A stretch of DNA of 64,000 bases. It comes from Pseudomonadota bacterium. Lineage in GTDB: Bacteria > Pseudomonadota > Gammaproteobacteria > Eutrophobiales > Eutrophobiaceae. Shown here piece by piece: positions 1-8,310 of the stretch. The number at the start of each line of letters is the position of its first letter. The first letter of the stretch is position 1. The DNA is taken from assembly GCA_013112535.1 (NCBI GenBank), contig JABFGI010000001.1, forward strand, positions 494,414-558,413. Reading direction: 5' to 3'. The notes under the pieces were generated by a model that saw only the letters and a program-made list of their open reading frames with translations, had not been told where the DNA came from and made no database searches. The position numbers and the translations under genes are program-made.

Positions 1-492
1 GCTTGGTCCTGAATGCGATAGTTTTTTTAATGTAAGTTGGCGCCAGGTACTGATTGGAAAAGATTGTGGATCTGGTCTTCCTACCCAGAAATCAATGTTA
101 AGTTTGTCTCTGTGAGGGTTAAAAAGAGCCTGATTACGCCCTTGAAAGGCAACTGGATATCTTTTTAATCGGGCTTTTTCGTTGTCTTTTAATCGCTTTA
201 CTGTCTTTCTGGATTTTTTGTCAACCAACATTAACGAATCTTCCGGAAGATTCGGATTAACAAATGTACCAACAGTTTTTTGAGAATATAAATAGCCTTC
301 TGCAATTAATCGATCATAGGCAAGGATAATTGTATTTCGAGATACACCTAATTGTTCATTCAATATGCGGGTTGACGGCATTAGCATGCCGGATTTTAAT
401 TGACCACTTAAAATTTGTTCACGTATCGATTCGAAGATCTGATTTTGTAGCGACTGATCACAATTAGAATCCAGTTTTATTGATATTTGCAT
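1..492 (-). CDS. MocR-type GntR family transcriptional regulator, C-terminus outside window
   Basis: Only the first 164 residues are present; the gene runs off the left edge. Residues about 10-80 form a GntR-type winged helix-turn-helix, with the family pattern SRNTIILAYDRLIAEGYL near residues 50-68. After a linker, residues from about 133 (IDFWVGRPDPQSFP) match the beginning of the class I aminotransferase-like domain of MocR/PdxR regulators. Known MocR proteins bind PLP or an amino compound and control PLP, GABA, taurine or similar metabolism. The ATG at 490-492 starts the HTH domain directly. The gene lies downstream of haoB on the same strand with an 81-base gap, so it could be co-transcribed, but no functional link to hydroxylamine is shown. 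The ligand is unknown. Confidence 0.85.
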   Translation of the reverse strand, partial: MQISIKLDSNCDQSLQNQIFESIREQILSGQLKSGMLMPSTRILNEQLGVSRNTIILAYDRLIAEGYLYSQKTVGTFVNPNLPEDSLMLVDKKSRKTVKRLKDNEKARLKRYPVAFQGRNQALFNPHRDKLNIDFWVGRPDPQSFPISTWRQLTLKKLSHSGPS

Positions 493-573
493 AAACGTCC
501 CCTACATGAGTATGCATAACATATAAACAAACATTGGTTCTAATATATCAGGTTTTAATTGAATATAAAAAAC

Positions 574-1662
574 TCAGTTAATAAGTTGGTAGATACTAAG
601 ATATGCTCCCCAGTCTGATTGGTAAACTAATTTTGTTTTATCAAAAGATTTATCTAACGAAGATGTAAAAGGTAGTAATCGTACCAACAGGGAATCTTCA
701 AATGATTTATCTGTGATACGCCAAACGCGGTTAAATTTTTCTGACATTGGTTGGACTAAATAACTGCCGGTTCCATTTCCTTCTTTAGCCCATTCTTTTA
801 CTTTGGAAATACTATTATGTAAATCAGCAGCAGCAGGGAACAGTTTTGTTTCTAATGGTAAACCTTTGCCTGCCAAAGTAGCTATTTCCTGTACATGCGC
901 CAGATCGTCACTGCTAACCAATATATAAGTATTTTTGTCTATGGGTAAGACTTTTTGTAATTCAGAAATAGCTGTATCCATATCTTGCAATAAGAATTGA
1001 CTATATTTGGATAATGTTTCATTAGTATCAAAACCACCAGCGACAGACTCCCATAAAGCCTGCTCTTCTTTTGATTGATAGGCATTTTTAGCCGGTCCCT
1101 TTATCCATGTTTCGCGTCCGGTAAAGAGATGTATTCTTTGAGCATTATCCCAGTATGAAACAAATAATGATTGTTCATCGGTGTATTTTTTTATTGCTTC
1201 GGAAGTCTTCAACCACTTTTCATAACGAAACTGTGCAGGCTTGTCAGTAGTGACAGCTTTTTTAGCTTTTTCTTCAATAGAGTCTTCGTCAGAAGACTTT
1301 TCTTCAGGTAAATAAATTATGGCTTTTTTTTCTTGACCCTGGTTATCTGTGTATTTAGCCACAGTCAGGTCATAGCTGGCGTTATCATCAAGTGAAATAT
1401 GATAGGTACCAATTTCATTAATCTGAAAAGAGGGATTTATAGAAGAGACCTGTGTTGTATCTGTGCTTGTCGTTAATTTAAAAAGTTCATTTATACTATT
1501 CTTAGAAGCAAGATTTTCAGTTGCCACGATATCATCATTGGCTATTTGATTAGTCTGGTTTGAATTTACTATATAAACCAGTCCTGAAATAAGCAATGCA
1601 AGGGCAATGCCTGATAATATGGAAGTTTTTATGAAAGCGTTTTGTTTTTTAATATTCAGCAT
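574..1662 (-). CDS. haoB: HaoB-like membrane-anchored hydroxylamine oxidation protein
   Basis: A 362-residue protein with one N-terminal membrane segment (about residues 12-32) and a large predicted periplasmic part. It has no haem motif and no recognisable catalytic motif. I call it HaoB from its overall character and its position directly downstream of an octaheme HAO gene on the same strand. In ammonia-oxidising bacteria and in several gammaproteobacterial methanotrophs, haoB follows haoA and encodes a membrane protein of unknown biochemical role. The C-terminal half (about 150-362) alternates helix-like and beta-like stretches and may be a degenerate alpha/beta domain. The 110-base gap to haoA contains a stem-loop. 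The cycA and cycB cytochrome genes that follow haoB in ammonia oxidisers are absent. Confidence 0.72.
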   Translation of the reverse strand: MLNIKKQNAFIKTSILSGIALALLISGLVYIVNSNQTNQIANDDIVATENLASKNSINELFKLTTSTDTTQVSSINPSFQINEIGTYHISLDDNASYDLTVAKYTDNQGQEKKAIIYLPEEKSSDEDSIEEKAKKAVTTDKPAQFRYEKWLKTSEAIKKYTDEQSLFVSYWDNAQRIHLFTGRETWIKGPAKNAYQSKEEQALWESVAGGFDTNETLSKYSQFLLQDMDTAISELQKVLPIDKNTYILVSSDDLAHVQEIATLAGKGLPLETKLFPAAADLHNSISKVKEWAKEGNGTGSYLVQPMSEKFNRVWRITDKSFEDSLLVRLLPFTSSLDKSFDKTKLVYQSDWGAYLSIYQLIN

Positions 1663-1724
1663 TTTTGTATCAGGATAAATTGATTTTTGTTTCAGAGAAA
1701 TTCTGAAATCGAGGCTCCATCTTC

Positions 1725-1746
1725 AGGGTAACATCCTTGTCACCCT
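1725..1746 (-). other. Stem-loop in the haoA-haoB intercistronic gap
   Basis: Read on the minus strand, AGGGTGACA pairs with TGTTACCCT (one G-T pair) around the loop AGGA. It lies 27 bases after the haoA stop. No T-run follows it in the direction of haoA transcription, so it does not look like a complete intrinsic terminator. It could act as an mRNA 3'-end stabiliser or a partial attenuator that makes haoA more abundant than haoB. The structure is seen; the role is inferred. Confidence 0.4.
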
Positions 1747-1772
1747 TTTGTATGGATTAATGAAAAACTAGC

Positions 1773-3275
1773 TTATTTACTAAGTGCTTCTACCTTCTTC
1801 TTCAAGGCGTCCATTTCTCTGATACGCGTATTCTCATCCTGAATTTCAGCATAGCGACGCATCAGCCTTGCCCAGCCTTCAGAGTAGGTGAAACCACCGG
1901 GATTAACATGGAACAAGCCTTTGTAATGCTTGATCAAATCATGTTCCCACATCTCTGCATAGGTACGATCGACATATGATGGATTATTTCCTTTAGCAAA
2001 GAATAGTCCAAAGAACGCACCAGGAGCATCCTTTTCAGGTGCTGGTGGTGCAGGGCGGTTAGTTTTTTGACCGACCATCAAACCATCGTCATATAATTTC
2101 TGTACGACTTGTTTGGCTTCTTGTTCAACTGCCAGTCCCTGGATAGTTCCTTTGTCAGCAGTATCCAACCATGCTTTTGAGAAACGTTGTGAGTGACAGT
2201 TAGAACAGGTTGCTGTCCATGCTTCTTTACGTTTTTCAAACCAGGGATGATCCAGGTTGTCGGCAATAGCCGGTGTTGGATTGAATGCCCAGCGAACTTT
2301 GCGAACCAGGTTGTGAGAAAATTCACCTTCGAATTCAAAGTGACACCATGCACAGGTAGGAGCGGTGTAACCACCTTTGGTAATTGCATCTTTAAGTTCA
2401 ACTTCGAAGTCCCATTCTGCTTTACCAGTGGTTTGATATATTACACCGTGTTTGGAGTACATATAGCCTTCAAACTCATTGTGATCGACACCGTTATGAC
2501 AAGTTGCACAAGCTTCCGGCTTACGTGCTTCTGCAGCAGAGAAGGTGTGGCGAGTATGACAGCCATCACATTTGTTTTGTTGGTAGTGACACATATCACA
2601 ACCTTGTGCGACTTCGCGTTGTGACATGCCTGCCCAGATGCCTGTTTCAACATTGGCTTTCCAGTCCATGGCATGAGAAGGGTGACCGTCGCCCCATTGA
2701 CCTTGTGGCCATTTTTGTTCTTTTTCTGCTTCTGCTTCGGCAAACTCCTGAACGTGACATTCACCGCATGCAGCACGATCAGGCATTCTCAACTCTTTTT
2801 CATGTTTCATTGATGCTTTACCAACACCAGCGTGACAATCTATACAACCTACTTCAGCCAGTTTTTGCCCTTTTTTGAGTAAACCGCGCTTTTGAAGTCC
2901 TGCTTCTACTTCTTCCAGTTTTGCTTTTTTGTAAAAACGGGAATCGTCGGCAGGTAGTGAACGGAGTTCATCAAGATTTGCGTGTGTACTGTCTTTCCAG
3001 GCATGCACCCAGCCAGGATCTGTATCCTTATGACAGGTGACACATTCGGCTGCTTTAAAATCACCTTTGACTGTTTGTGGTGGTTTATAAAAAGTTATAG
3101 GATTCCAGTATTGCTGGATGGGGATAGGCTCCCATAGCTCGGCGTACTTACCTTTGCCTGGATGATCTGCATAATATTTATTCTTTAATGTTTCAAAATC
3201 ATGTGATTCTGCACTTACAAAACTAGAAACTGTAATTAAAAGCAGGAAAGTGCTGATTATACTTATTATTTTCAT
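1773..3275 (-). CDS. haoA: Octaheme hydroxylamine oxidoreductase (HAO)
   Basis: A 500-residue periplasmic multihaem cytochrome c. Residues 1-22 are a signal peptide. Eight CxxCH haem sites start at Cys 78, 144, 170, 226, 236, 256, 308 and 357, matching the haem count of HAO. The C-terminal segment contains GGFTYSEGW; Tyr464 is the best candidate for the tyrosine that cross-links the catalytic P460 haem in oxidising HAOs and is missing in reductive homologues (assignment by context, not alignment). Known HAOs oxidise hydroxylamine to NO or nitrite and pass electrons to c-type cytochromes. The start is the ATG at 3273-3275 behind a strong AGGGGA ribosome site. The gene lies 188 bases downstream of the last ccm gene on the same strand, and haoB follows. 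In a methanotroph it would detoxify hydroxylamine made by methane monooxygenase. Confidence 0.92.
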   Translation of the reverse strand: MKIISIISTFLLLITVSSFVSAESHDFETLKNKYYADHPGKGKYAELWEPIPIQQYWNPITFYKPPQTVKGDFKAAECVTCHKDTDPGWVHAWKDSTHANLDELRSLPADDSRFYKKAKLEEVEAGLQKRGLLKKGQKLAEVGCIDCHAGVGKASMKHEKELRMPDRAACGECHVQEFAEAEAEKEQKWPQGQWGDGHPSHAMDWKANVETGIWAGMSQREVAQGCDMCHYQQNKCDGCHTRHTFSAAEARKPEACATCHNGVDHNEFEGYMYSKHGVIYQTTGKAEWDFEVELKDAITKGGYTAPTCAWCHFEFEGEFSHNLVRKVRWAFNPTPAIADNLDHPWFEKRKEAWTATCSNCHSQRFSKAWLDTADKGTIQGLAVEQEAKQVVQKLYDDGLMVGQKTNRPAPPAPEKDAPGAFFGLFFAKGNNPSYVDRTYAEMWEHDLIKHYKGLFHVNPGGFTYSEGWARLMRRYAEIQDENTRIREMDALKKKVEALSK

Positions 3276-3308
3276 AATTATTTATCCCCTAAATGATAAT
3301 GGTTTTTA

Positions 3309-3330
3309 CCATATCCAGACCATATCCAGA
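3309..3330 (-). repeat. Two adjacent 11-bp direct repeats upstream of haoA
   Basis: On the minus strand TCTGGATATGG occurs twice with no spacer, 34-55 bases before the haoA start codon. The exact head-to-tail duplication in a short leader could be a pair of regulator half-sites or part of the 5' UTR. I do not recognise the motif. Confidence 0.5.
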
Positions 3331-3387
3331 ATGCTTCAGAATATAGCGATAACAATCATATAATAGCTTAGTCTAGGAACTAGAGTA

Positions 3388-3415
3388 GTACCAATATATT
3401 GATAATACTTGGTAC
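3388..3415. promoter_or_regulatory. Inverted repeat GTACCAA-N14-TTGGTAC upstream of haoA
   Basis: Two perfect 7-base arms (3388-3394 and 3409-3415) are separated by 14 AT-rich bases, 113-140 bases before haoA and 48 bases after the end of ccmI. No T-tract follows on either strand, so an operator is more likely than a terminator. A smaller palindrome, CTAG-GAA-CTAG, lies beside it. The regulator is unknown. Confidence 0.4.
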
Positions 3416-3463
3416 CATTGAATGAAATTTTTTATCGCGTTGCAACAATTAAAAGCTTTATGA

Positions 3464-4681
3464 TCAAGGTTTTACTGAATTGATGAGAATATCAACGATA
3501 GGGTTATTTGAAATTTCAATTACTTCAGAAAAACCTTCGTAATCACCCGATTGACCCTGGGGTTGACCATTACTGGAAAGTCGTGCACCGACTACTATTT
3601 GTGGAAACTTCGAAAGAGACATTTGAGGCATCATAGCCATGCTGTCATCAAGTGTTACGGTAATGGGAAGGTCTTTTGCCAGACCTTTGTGGACAGCAAG
3701 CGGCATGGGTGGTCCCTCTGATGCACGTGCATAGATGAACATAGTCGTATCTGGATCGATTTTAGATTGTAATTCAGGTAGTAAAGATACCTTGACTTGA
3801 ATAGACTGCTTATCATCACTTGATTCATTAGTAACGACTGTGACTGGTGCTGACTCGGAGTTTTCCAATTCAGAAATTAACTCACTCAGATGTTTATATA
3901 CGTCTGAATCTTCTTCCATACCTGTCATTAAATTACGCCAGTGTGTTAATGCCGCGTCTTTGTTGTCTGCTTGCTGCTCGGCAAATCCTGCCAGCCATAG
4001 TGCACGACCATGCTTGGGCTCTAAATTCAAAGCCTGGTTTAATAATTCTGTGGGTTTGCCAGTCAAACGATTACCATGAGAACGCGCTAGAGCTTCAGCA
4101 TAATTAACAAGAACATCGGGTTCATCCGGGCGTAACTTATTAAGTTCACGATAAACAGTTGCAGCATCGGTATATCGTTCCATTTCAACATATACCTGAG
4201 CTAGAGCAACTCTCCCTTCCACATCATCCGGATTCTCGAGTACTTCTTTTTCTACTGCAGCAAGCATCTTTTCTATTTCGTGTGATGCTATCGCAGATTC
4301 ATCAGTCTGGAGTTGGGAATCAAAAGCAGCTTCGCTGCCTAATTGTTGATAGACCAAAAAAGAAAATATGGGTACAGCCAATGCAACGATGAAGGCTATT
4401 GCCTTATTGAACTTCTTACCCTGTGTTTCGAGAGACGTAACATTGCGTAAATCTTCAAGCGCAGCGGTTTCAATTTCAAGCTGGTAGTTTTGTAGCTGTT
4501 TTTTATCGATCAGACCATTTTCAAAATCCTGTTTTAATTCAGCAAGTCTTGTTGCGGCAGATTCAACGTTGACGGCATTCCGTTCTACTGCAGTTTGATT
4601 TTCTTTGCTGGATAATAATGGTTTTAATAAAAAAATTACAGAGATCACTGCTATAGCCAGAGTGAGTAACATAAATATCAT
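3464..4681 (-). CDS. ccmI: Cytochrome c maturation protein CcmI (TPR domain)
   Basis: A 405-residue membrane protein ending the ccm operon. Membrane segments lie at about residues 1-20 and 90-110, followed by a TPR region (about 145-270) and a C-terminal domain rich in short beta segments. CcmI is the apocytochrome chaperone of the haem lyase complex CcmF-CcmH-CcmI: its TPR domain binds the C-terminus of apocytochrome c and presents the CxxCH site. It overlaps ccmH by 4 bases (ATGA), indicating translational coupling. The next gene on this strand is haoA, whose product needs eight haem attachments. Confidence 0.93.
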   Translation of the reverse strand: MIFMLLTLAIAVISVIFLLKPLLSSKENQTAVERNAVNVESAATRLAELKQDFENGLIDKKQLQNYQLEIETAALEDLRNVTSLETQGKKFNKAIAFIVALAVPIFSFLVYQQLGSEAAFDSQLQTDESAIASHEIEKMLAAVEKEVLENPDDVEGRVALAQVYVEMERYTDAATVYRELNKLRPDEPDVLVNYAEALARSHGNRLTGKPTELLNQALNLEPKHGRALWLAGFAEQQADNKDAALTHWRNLMTGMEEDSDVYKHLSELISELENSESAPVTVVTNESSDDKQSIQVKVSLLPELQSKIDPDTTMFIYARASEGPPMPLAVHKGLAKDLPITVTLDDSMAMMPQMSLSKFPQIVVGARLSSNGQPQGQSGDYEGFSEVIEISNNPIVDILINSVKP

Positions 4682-5145
4682 TTCTTTTGTTCCTGTGCCT
4701 TAAGCAATTCACGTACTTTTTTTAACTCTTCTTCAGAGGGTTGGACTTGCTGCGATTGATTTCGAAATTTACTAAATCGAATTAGAAAAAATACAGCAAC
4801 GATAAATAACAGAATTGGCGTGAACCACAACAATAAGGTTTTTGTCGCAAACCTTGGTTTATATAAAATAAAATCGCCATAACGCTCGGTCATAAAGCGA
4901 ATGATTTCATCGCTTGAATTATTACTTAGTACCTGTTCATATAATTCAGTACGAAGATCCTGTGCCAGGCCGGCATTTGAATCCGCCAAAGATTGATTTT
5001 GACAAACCAGACATCGTAACTCTGTTGAAAGATCACGAAAACGTTGTTCTTGCGATTCTGATTCAAACGGAAAACCAGCAATTTCGGCAGAAACTGCTGT
5101 GACAAAGAACATCAACAGGTATAAACAAAAAAACCTAGACACCAT
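4678..5145 (-). CDS. ccmH: Cytochrome c maturation thiol oxidoreductase CcmH
   Basis: A 155-residue protein with a signal peptide (about 1-20), the LRCLVCQNQSLADSNA active-site region (Cys45 and Cys48) and one membrane helix (about 104-122). CcmH resolves the disulfide of the apocytochrome CxxCH motif in the periplasm before haem ligation. This is the short form with no TPR domain; the TPR part is supplied by the separate ccmI gene. It overlaps ccmG by 11 bases and ccmI by 4 bases. Confidence 0.95.
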   Translation of the reverse strand: MVSRFFCLYLLMFFVTAVSAEIAGFPFESESQEQRFRDLSTELRCLVCQNQSLADSNAGLAQDLRTELYEQVLSNNSSDEIIRFMTERYGDFILYKPRFATKTLLLWFTPILLFIVAVFFLIRFSKFRNQSQQVQPSEEELKKVRELLKAQEQKK

Positions 5146-5731
5146 TGTTATTCTTTAATAAATTTATTAACGGTAATAACGTTGTTTGCCAATCATGCCA
5201 GCTTATAGGACCAACGTGTTTGTAGCGAATAATGCCTTCTTGATCGATGACAAAGGTTTCAGGTGTTCCATAAGCACCCCACTCAATTCCGACTTTACCG
5301 TCCATATCCACAGCGTTATCGTAATAGGGGTTTCCATAATTATTTAACCATTCGATACCAAGGGCAGGCTGATCTTTATAATACAAACCATGGATAGGTA
5401 CTTCTTTACTTTCTGCTATTTTCATTAAAACGGGATGCTCTTGTCGACAAGAGGTACACCAGGTTGCCCAGATATTTAAAAGGCTAACTTCCCCTGTTAA
5501 GTCAACATTTTGGATTGTTTCATCGGGATTACTTAGCTTTGGTAAAGAAAAGTCAGGTGCAGGTTGACCTATTAGAGGTGACGGTAATAGACGTGGGTTG
5601 AGTCCTAAACCGAAAAAGAAAAAAATCATGAGCACGCCAAACAAACCCAGGGGTAACAGATAAACCCAAAGCTTTGGTTTCTGTTCTTGTGGCAATGTTT
5701 CGTTCTCAGCTGGTTGCGACATATTTGTCAT
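5135..5731 (-). CDS. ccmG: Thiol:disulfide interchange protein CcmG/DsbE
   Basis: A 198-residue membrane-anchored thioredoxin-fold protein. The N-terminal anchor spans about residues 22-42. The active site WCTSC has Cys92 and Cys95, and the conserved YGTPETF motif carries the cis-Pro. CcmG keeps apocytochrome cysteines reduced for haem attachment, drawing electrons from a DsbD/CcdA-type protein that is not in this window. It overlaps ccmF by 26 bases. A later start at the internal ATG MSQPAEN (residue 4) is also possible. Confidence 0.94.
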   Translation of the reverse strand: MTNMSQPAENETLPQEQKPKLWVYLLPLGLFGVLMIFFFFGLGLNPRLLPSPLIGQPAPDFSLPKLSNPDETIQNVDLTGEVSLLNIWATWCTSCRQEHPVLMKIAESKEVPIHGLYYKDQPALGIEWLNNYGNPYYDNAVDMDGKVGIEWGAYGTPETFVIDQEGIIRYKHVGPISWHDWQTTLLPLINLLKNNNGV

Positions 5732-7688
5732 CCAGTTTTATATTTTCCTGTTTTACTTCAATGCGATAACGCTTGTCAGTTACAGCGATTAATCCGCCCA
5801 GTATCATGACAAAACCGCCTAACCAAATCCATAAAATAAAGGGTTTGTAATAAAGCCTGACTGACCATGCACCTGTTTCAGTATTTCGTTGTTCACCTAA
5901 CGAGACATATAGATCCCGCAATAAATTTGTATTAATAGCGGCTTCGGTCATCATGTTTTTACGAACATTGTAGATTCGTTTTTCAGGGTGTAATGTCATT
6001 AATTGTTTGTCATTTTTATAAACCTGAATTGTTCCTACATCGGCCTGGTAATTTGGTCCTTTTTTGCGTTCGACATCGACAAATTCAAACCGATAGTCAC
6101 CAAGAGTTCTATCGTCACCTGAAACCATATGAACATCCTGTTCCTGACTATAAACACTGGATAAAGCGATGCCAACAACGGTAAAAGCAATACCTATGTG
6201 AGCGATGATCATGCCGTACCAGCCTCTAGGGATCCTCTTTAGACCTTTTTGTAGGCTTTGAGTGTTACGTAGACGTAGTTTTAACTGTGTATAACAACTA
6301 TTGAATACCCAAAAGGCAAGTAACAAAGCAAACCATGCTGTCAAATTCAGTTTTCCGGGAAGTAGTAATGATATCACGCTTGCAAAAATAACGGCGAGTA
6401 TAGCCGGTAACCGTAATTGTTTAGTTAGTGTAGAGACACTGTCTTGACGCCAACGAATAAATGGACCTATAGCCATTAGAATAACGACCGGAATCATTAA
6501 AGGAATAAAGACGCGACTAAAGTAGGGTGGGCCAACAGAAATCTTTCCGCCACCCAATGCTTCCAATATCAATGGATACAGTGTGCCCAATAATACGGTT
6601 AACATGATAATTAATAAAAACACACTATTGGTTAATAAGGCCATTTCGCGAGAAACGAAACTGAATGGCGTGATCGTGCGTAATTGCCAGGCACGATAAG
6701 CAAACAGACCGAGTGAAATTCCAACAACAAGACCAAGAAAAACTAGTATAAAAACACCGCGTGTTGGATCCGAAGCAAAAGCATGCACTGAGGTTAGAAC
6801 ACCAGAGCGAACCAGAAATGTGCCTAATAAACTTAATGAAAAACTGATTATAGCAAGTAAAACAGTCCAGTTACGTAATGCATGTCGTTTTTCAGTAACA
6901 GCAAGAGAATGTATTAATGCTGTTCCGGTTAACCACGGCATAAAGGATGCATTTTCAACCGGATCCCAAAACCACCAACCGCCCCAACCAAGTTCATAGT
7001 AAGCCCACCAGCTTCCCAGAGTAATCCCTGCGGTTAAACTAACCCAGGCGATTAAAGCCCAGGGGCGCACCCAACGTGCCCATGCCGTATCAAGTTTGCC
7101 TTGTACCAGGGCAGCGATAGCAAAAGCAAAGGGAATGGCAAAACCAACATAACCCATATAAAGCATAGGAGGGTGGATAGCCATTACCGGATCTTGTAAT
7201 AAAGGATTCAAGTCTCCGCCATCAACAGGTGCGGGAAAGTGACGTAAAAAAGGATTTGATGTAAATAAGCTAAATAATATAAAACCAATGCTAATAAAAC
7301 CCAATACAGAAATAACACCAGCACTCATGTCGACCGGATACTTTTTGCTTTGCATGGCCAGTATCGCGGTCCATGTACTGAGTATCAAAACCCATAAGAG
7401 TAATGAACCTTCATGAGCACCCCAAACACCTGAAATGCGATAAATTAATGGGAGCTCTGAATTTGATGTGTTTGCTGCGTAGAGAACAGAAAAGTCATTG
7501 ACTATAAAACTATAGGTAAGGATTCCGTAGGCAGATAATACTAAAGCAAACTGCAACAGAGCTGCCGGTTTAGCAACAGCCATCCAGTCTGCGCGGCGAC
7601 GCAAGAAACCCATGCCGGGAATTATGGCTTGAACGAACGCAACAGCAAGCGCCAGTATTAATGTAAAGTGTCCTAACTCAGGAATCAT
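5706..7688 (-). CDS. ccmF: Haem lyase subunit CcmF
   Basis: A 660-residue polytopic membrane protein with about 15 helices. The tryptophan-rich haem-handling motif WGGWWFWDPVENASF is at residues 236-250. CcmF takes haem from CcmE and, with CcmH and CcmI, ligates it to apocytochrome c on the periplasmic face. The length matches the family (about 650 residues). The ATG overlaps the ccmE stop by 4 bases. Confidence 0.96.
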   Translation of the reverse strand: MIPELGHFTLILALAVAFVQAIIPGMGFLRRRADWMAVAKPAALLQFALVLSAYGILTYSFIVNDFSVLYAANTSNSELPLIYRISGVWGAHEGSLLLWVLILSTWTAILAMQSKKYPVDMSAGVISVLGFISIGFILFSLFTSNPFLRHFPAPVDGGDLNPLLQDPVMAIHPPMLYMGYVGFAIPFAFAIAALVQGKLDTAWARWVRPWALIAWVSLTAGITLGSWWAYYELGWGGWWFWDPVENASFMPWLTGTALIHSLAVTEKRHALRNWTVLLAIISFSLSLLGTFLVRSGVLTSVHAFASDPTRGVFILVFLGLVVGISLGLFAYRAWQLRTITPFSFVSREMALLTNSVFLLIIMLTVLLGTLYPLILEALGGGKISVGPPYFSRVFIPLMIPVVILMAIGPFIRWRQDSVSTLTKQLRLPAILAVIFASVISLLLPGKLNLTAWFALLLAFWVFNSCYTQLKLRLRNTQSLQKGLKRIPRGWYGMIIAHIGIAFTVVGIALSSVYSQEQDVHMVSGDDRTLGDYRFEFVDVERKKGPNYQADVGTIQVYKNDKQLMTLHPEKRIYNVRKNMMTEAAINTNLLRDLYVSLGEQRNTETGAWSVRLYYKPFILWIWLGGFVMILGGLIAVTDKRYRIEVKQENIKLDDKYVATS

Positions 7689-8140
7689 TGTGGTGGTATG
7701 TGATTTTCTGGCATTTCTGCTCCTGCTTCTTGCAATGCTTGAGCGACTTCAGGTGGCATATAGTTTTCATCATGTTTGGCTAATACTTGTTCAGCTATAA
7801 ATACATTATTAGGAAATAACTTACCATTGGCAACAATGCCCTGACCTTCGCGAAATAGATCAGGAAGAATACCTTCATAAGATACTTCAATTTGATTAAC
7901 GGTATCTGTCAAAATAAAACTGATTTCAAGGCTTTCAGGATTTTTTTTAACGCTATTTTCTAAAACCAGACCACCAATACGAAAAGATCTTTCTTTTGGT
8001 GCCTCACCATTCATAATCTGAGTTGGGCTGTAAAAATACAACAGGTTTTTTTCAAACGCAGTTAAAATTAATGTTGCAGCGATACCCATCCCGGCAATGA
8101 TAGCGCAGACAATGGTAATACGTTTTTTTCTTGGTGTCAT
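7685..8140 (-). CDS. ccmE: Haem chaperone CcmE
   Basis: A 151-residue protein with an N-terminal membrane anchor (about 8-27) and an OB-fold beta-barrel. His123 in LAKHDENYMPPEV is the conserved residue that binds haem covalently; Tyr127 is the partner residue of the HxxxY motif. CcmE receives haem from CcmC-CcmD and carries it to CcmF. It starts 2 bases after the ccmD stop. Confidence 0.96.
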   Translation of the reverse strand: MTPRKKRITIVCAIIAGMGIAATLILTAFEKNLLYFYSPTQIMNGEAPKERSFRIGGLVLENSVKKNPESLEISFILTDTVNQIEVSYEGILPDLFREGQGIVANGKLFPNNVFIAEQVLAKHDENYMPPEVAQALQEAGAEMPENHIPPQ

Positions 8141-8142
8141 CG

Positions 8143-8310
8143 TTAATTATTCTCTTCACGGTAGAGACGCTTTTGTAGATCGCGCATTGTTTTACGTTCT
8201 TTCATTTTTGGTAAAAGAATATTTAGTATTAAAGCAATGAGACAAATTCCGTATGACGACCAGACATAGCTTCCATAACCACCCATAGCAAAAAAATCAG
8301 TTAGAGACAT
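8143..8310 (-). CDS. ccmD: Small haem exporter protein CcmD
   Basis: A 55-residue protein beginning MSLTDFFAMGGYGSYVWSSY, with one membrane helix (about 17-34) and a basic cytoplasmic tail (KMKERKTMRDLQKRLYREE). Both the GGYGxYVWxSY segment before the helix and the basic tail are typical of CcmD, which releases holo-CcmE from the CcmABCD complex. It overlaps the 3' end of ccmC by 14 bases and ends 2 bases before ccmE. The small size makes it easy to miss, but with it the operon is complete. Confidence 0.93.
   Translation of the reverse strand: MSLTDFFAMGGYGSYVWSSYGICLIALILNILLPKMKERKTMRDLQKRLYREENN

Noticed and set aside
1725..1746. Intrinsic terminator of haoA
   Set aside because: The stem is good but no T-run follows in the direction of transcription.
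2078..2878. Overlapping frames of 100-140 codons within haoA
   Set aside because: They lie in other frames of a strongly supported octaheme cytochrome gene and show no domain, signal peptide or ribosome site.
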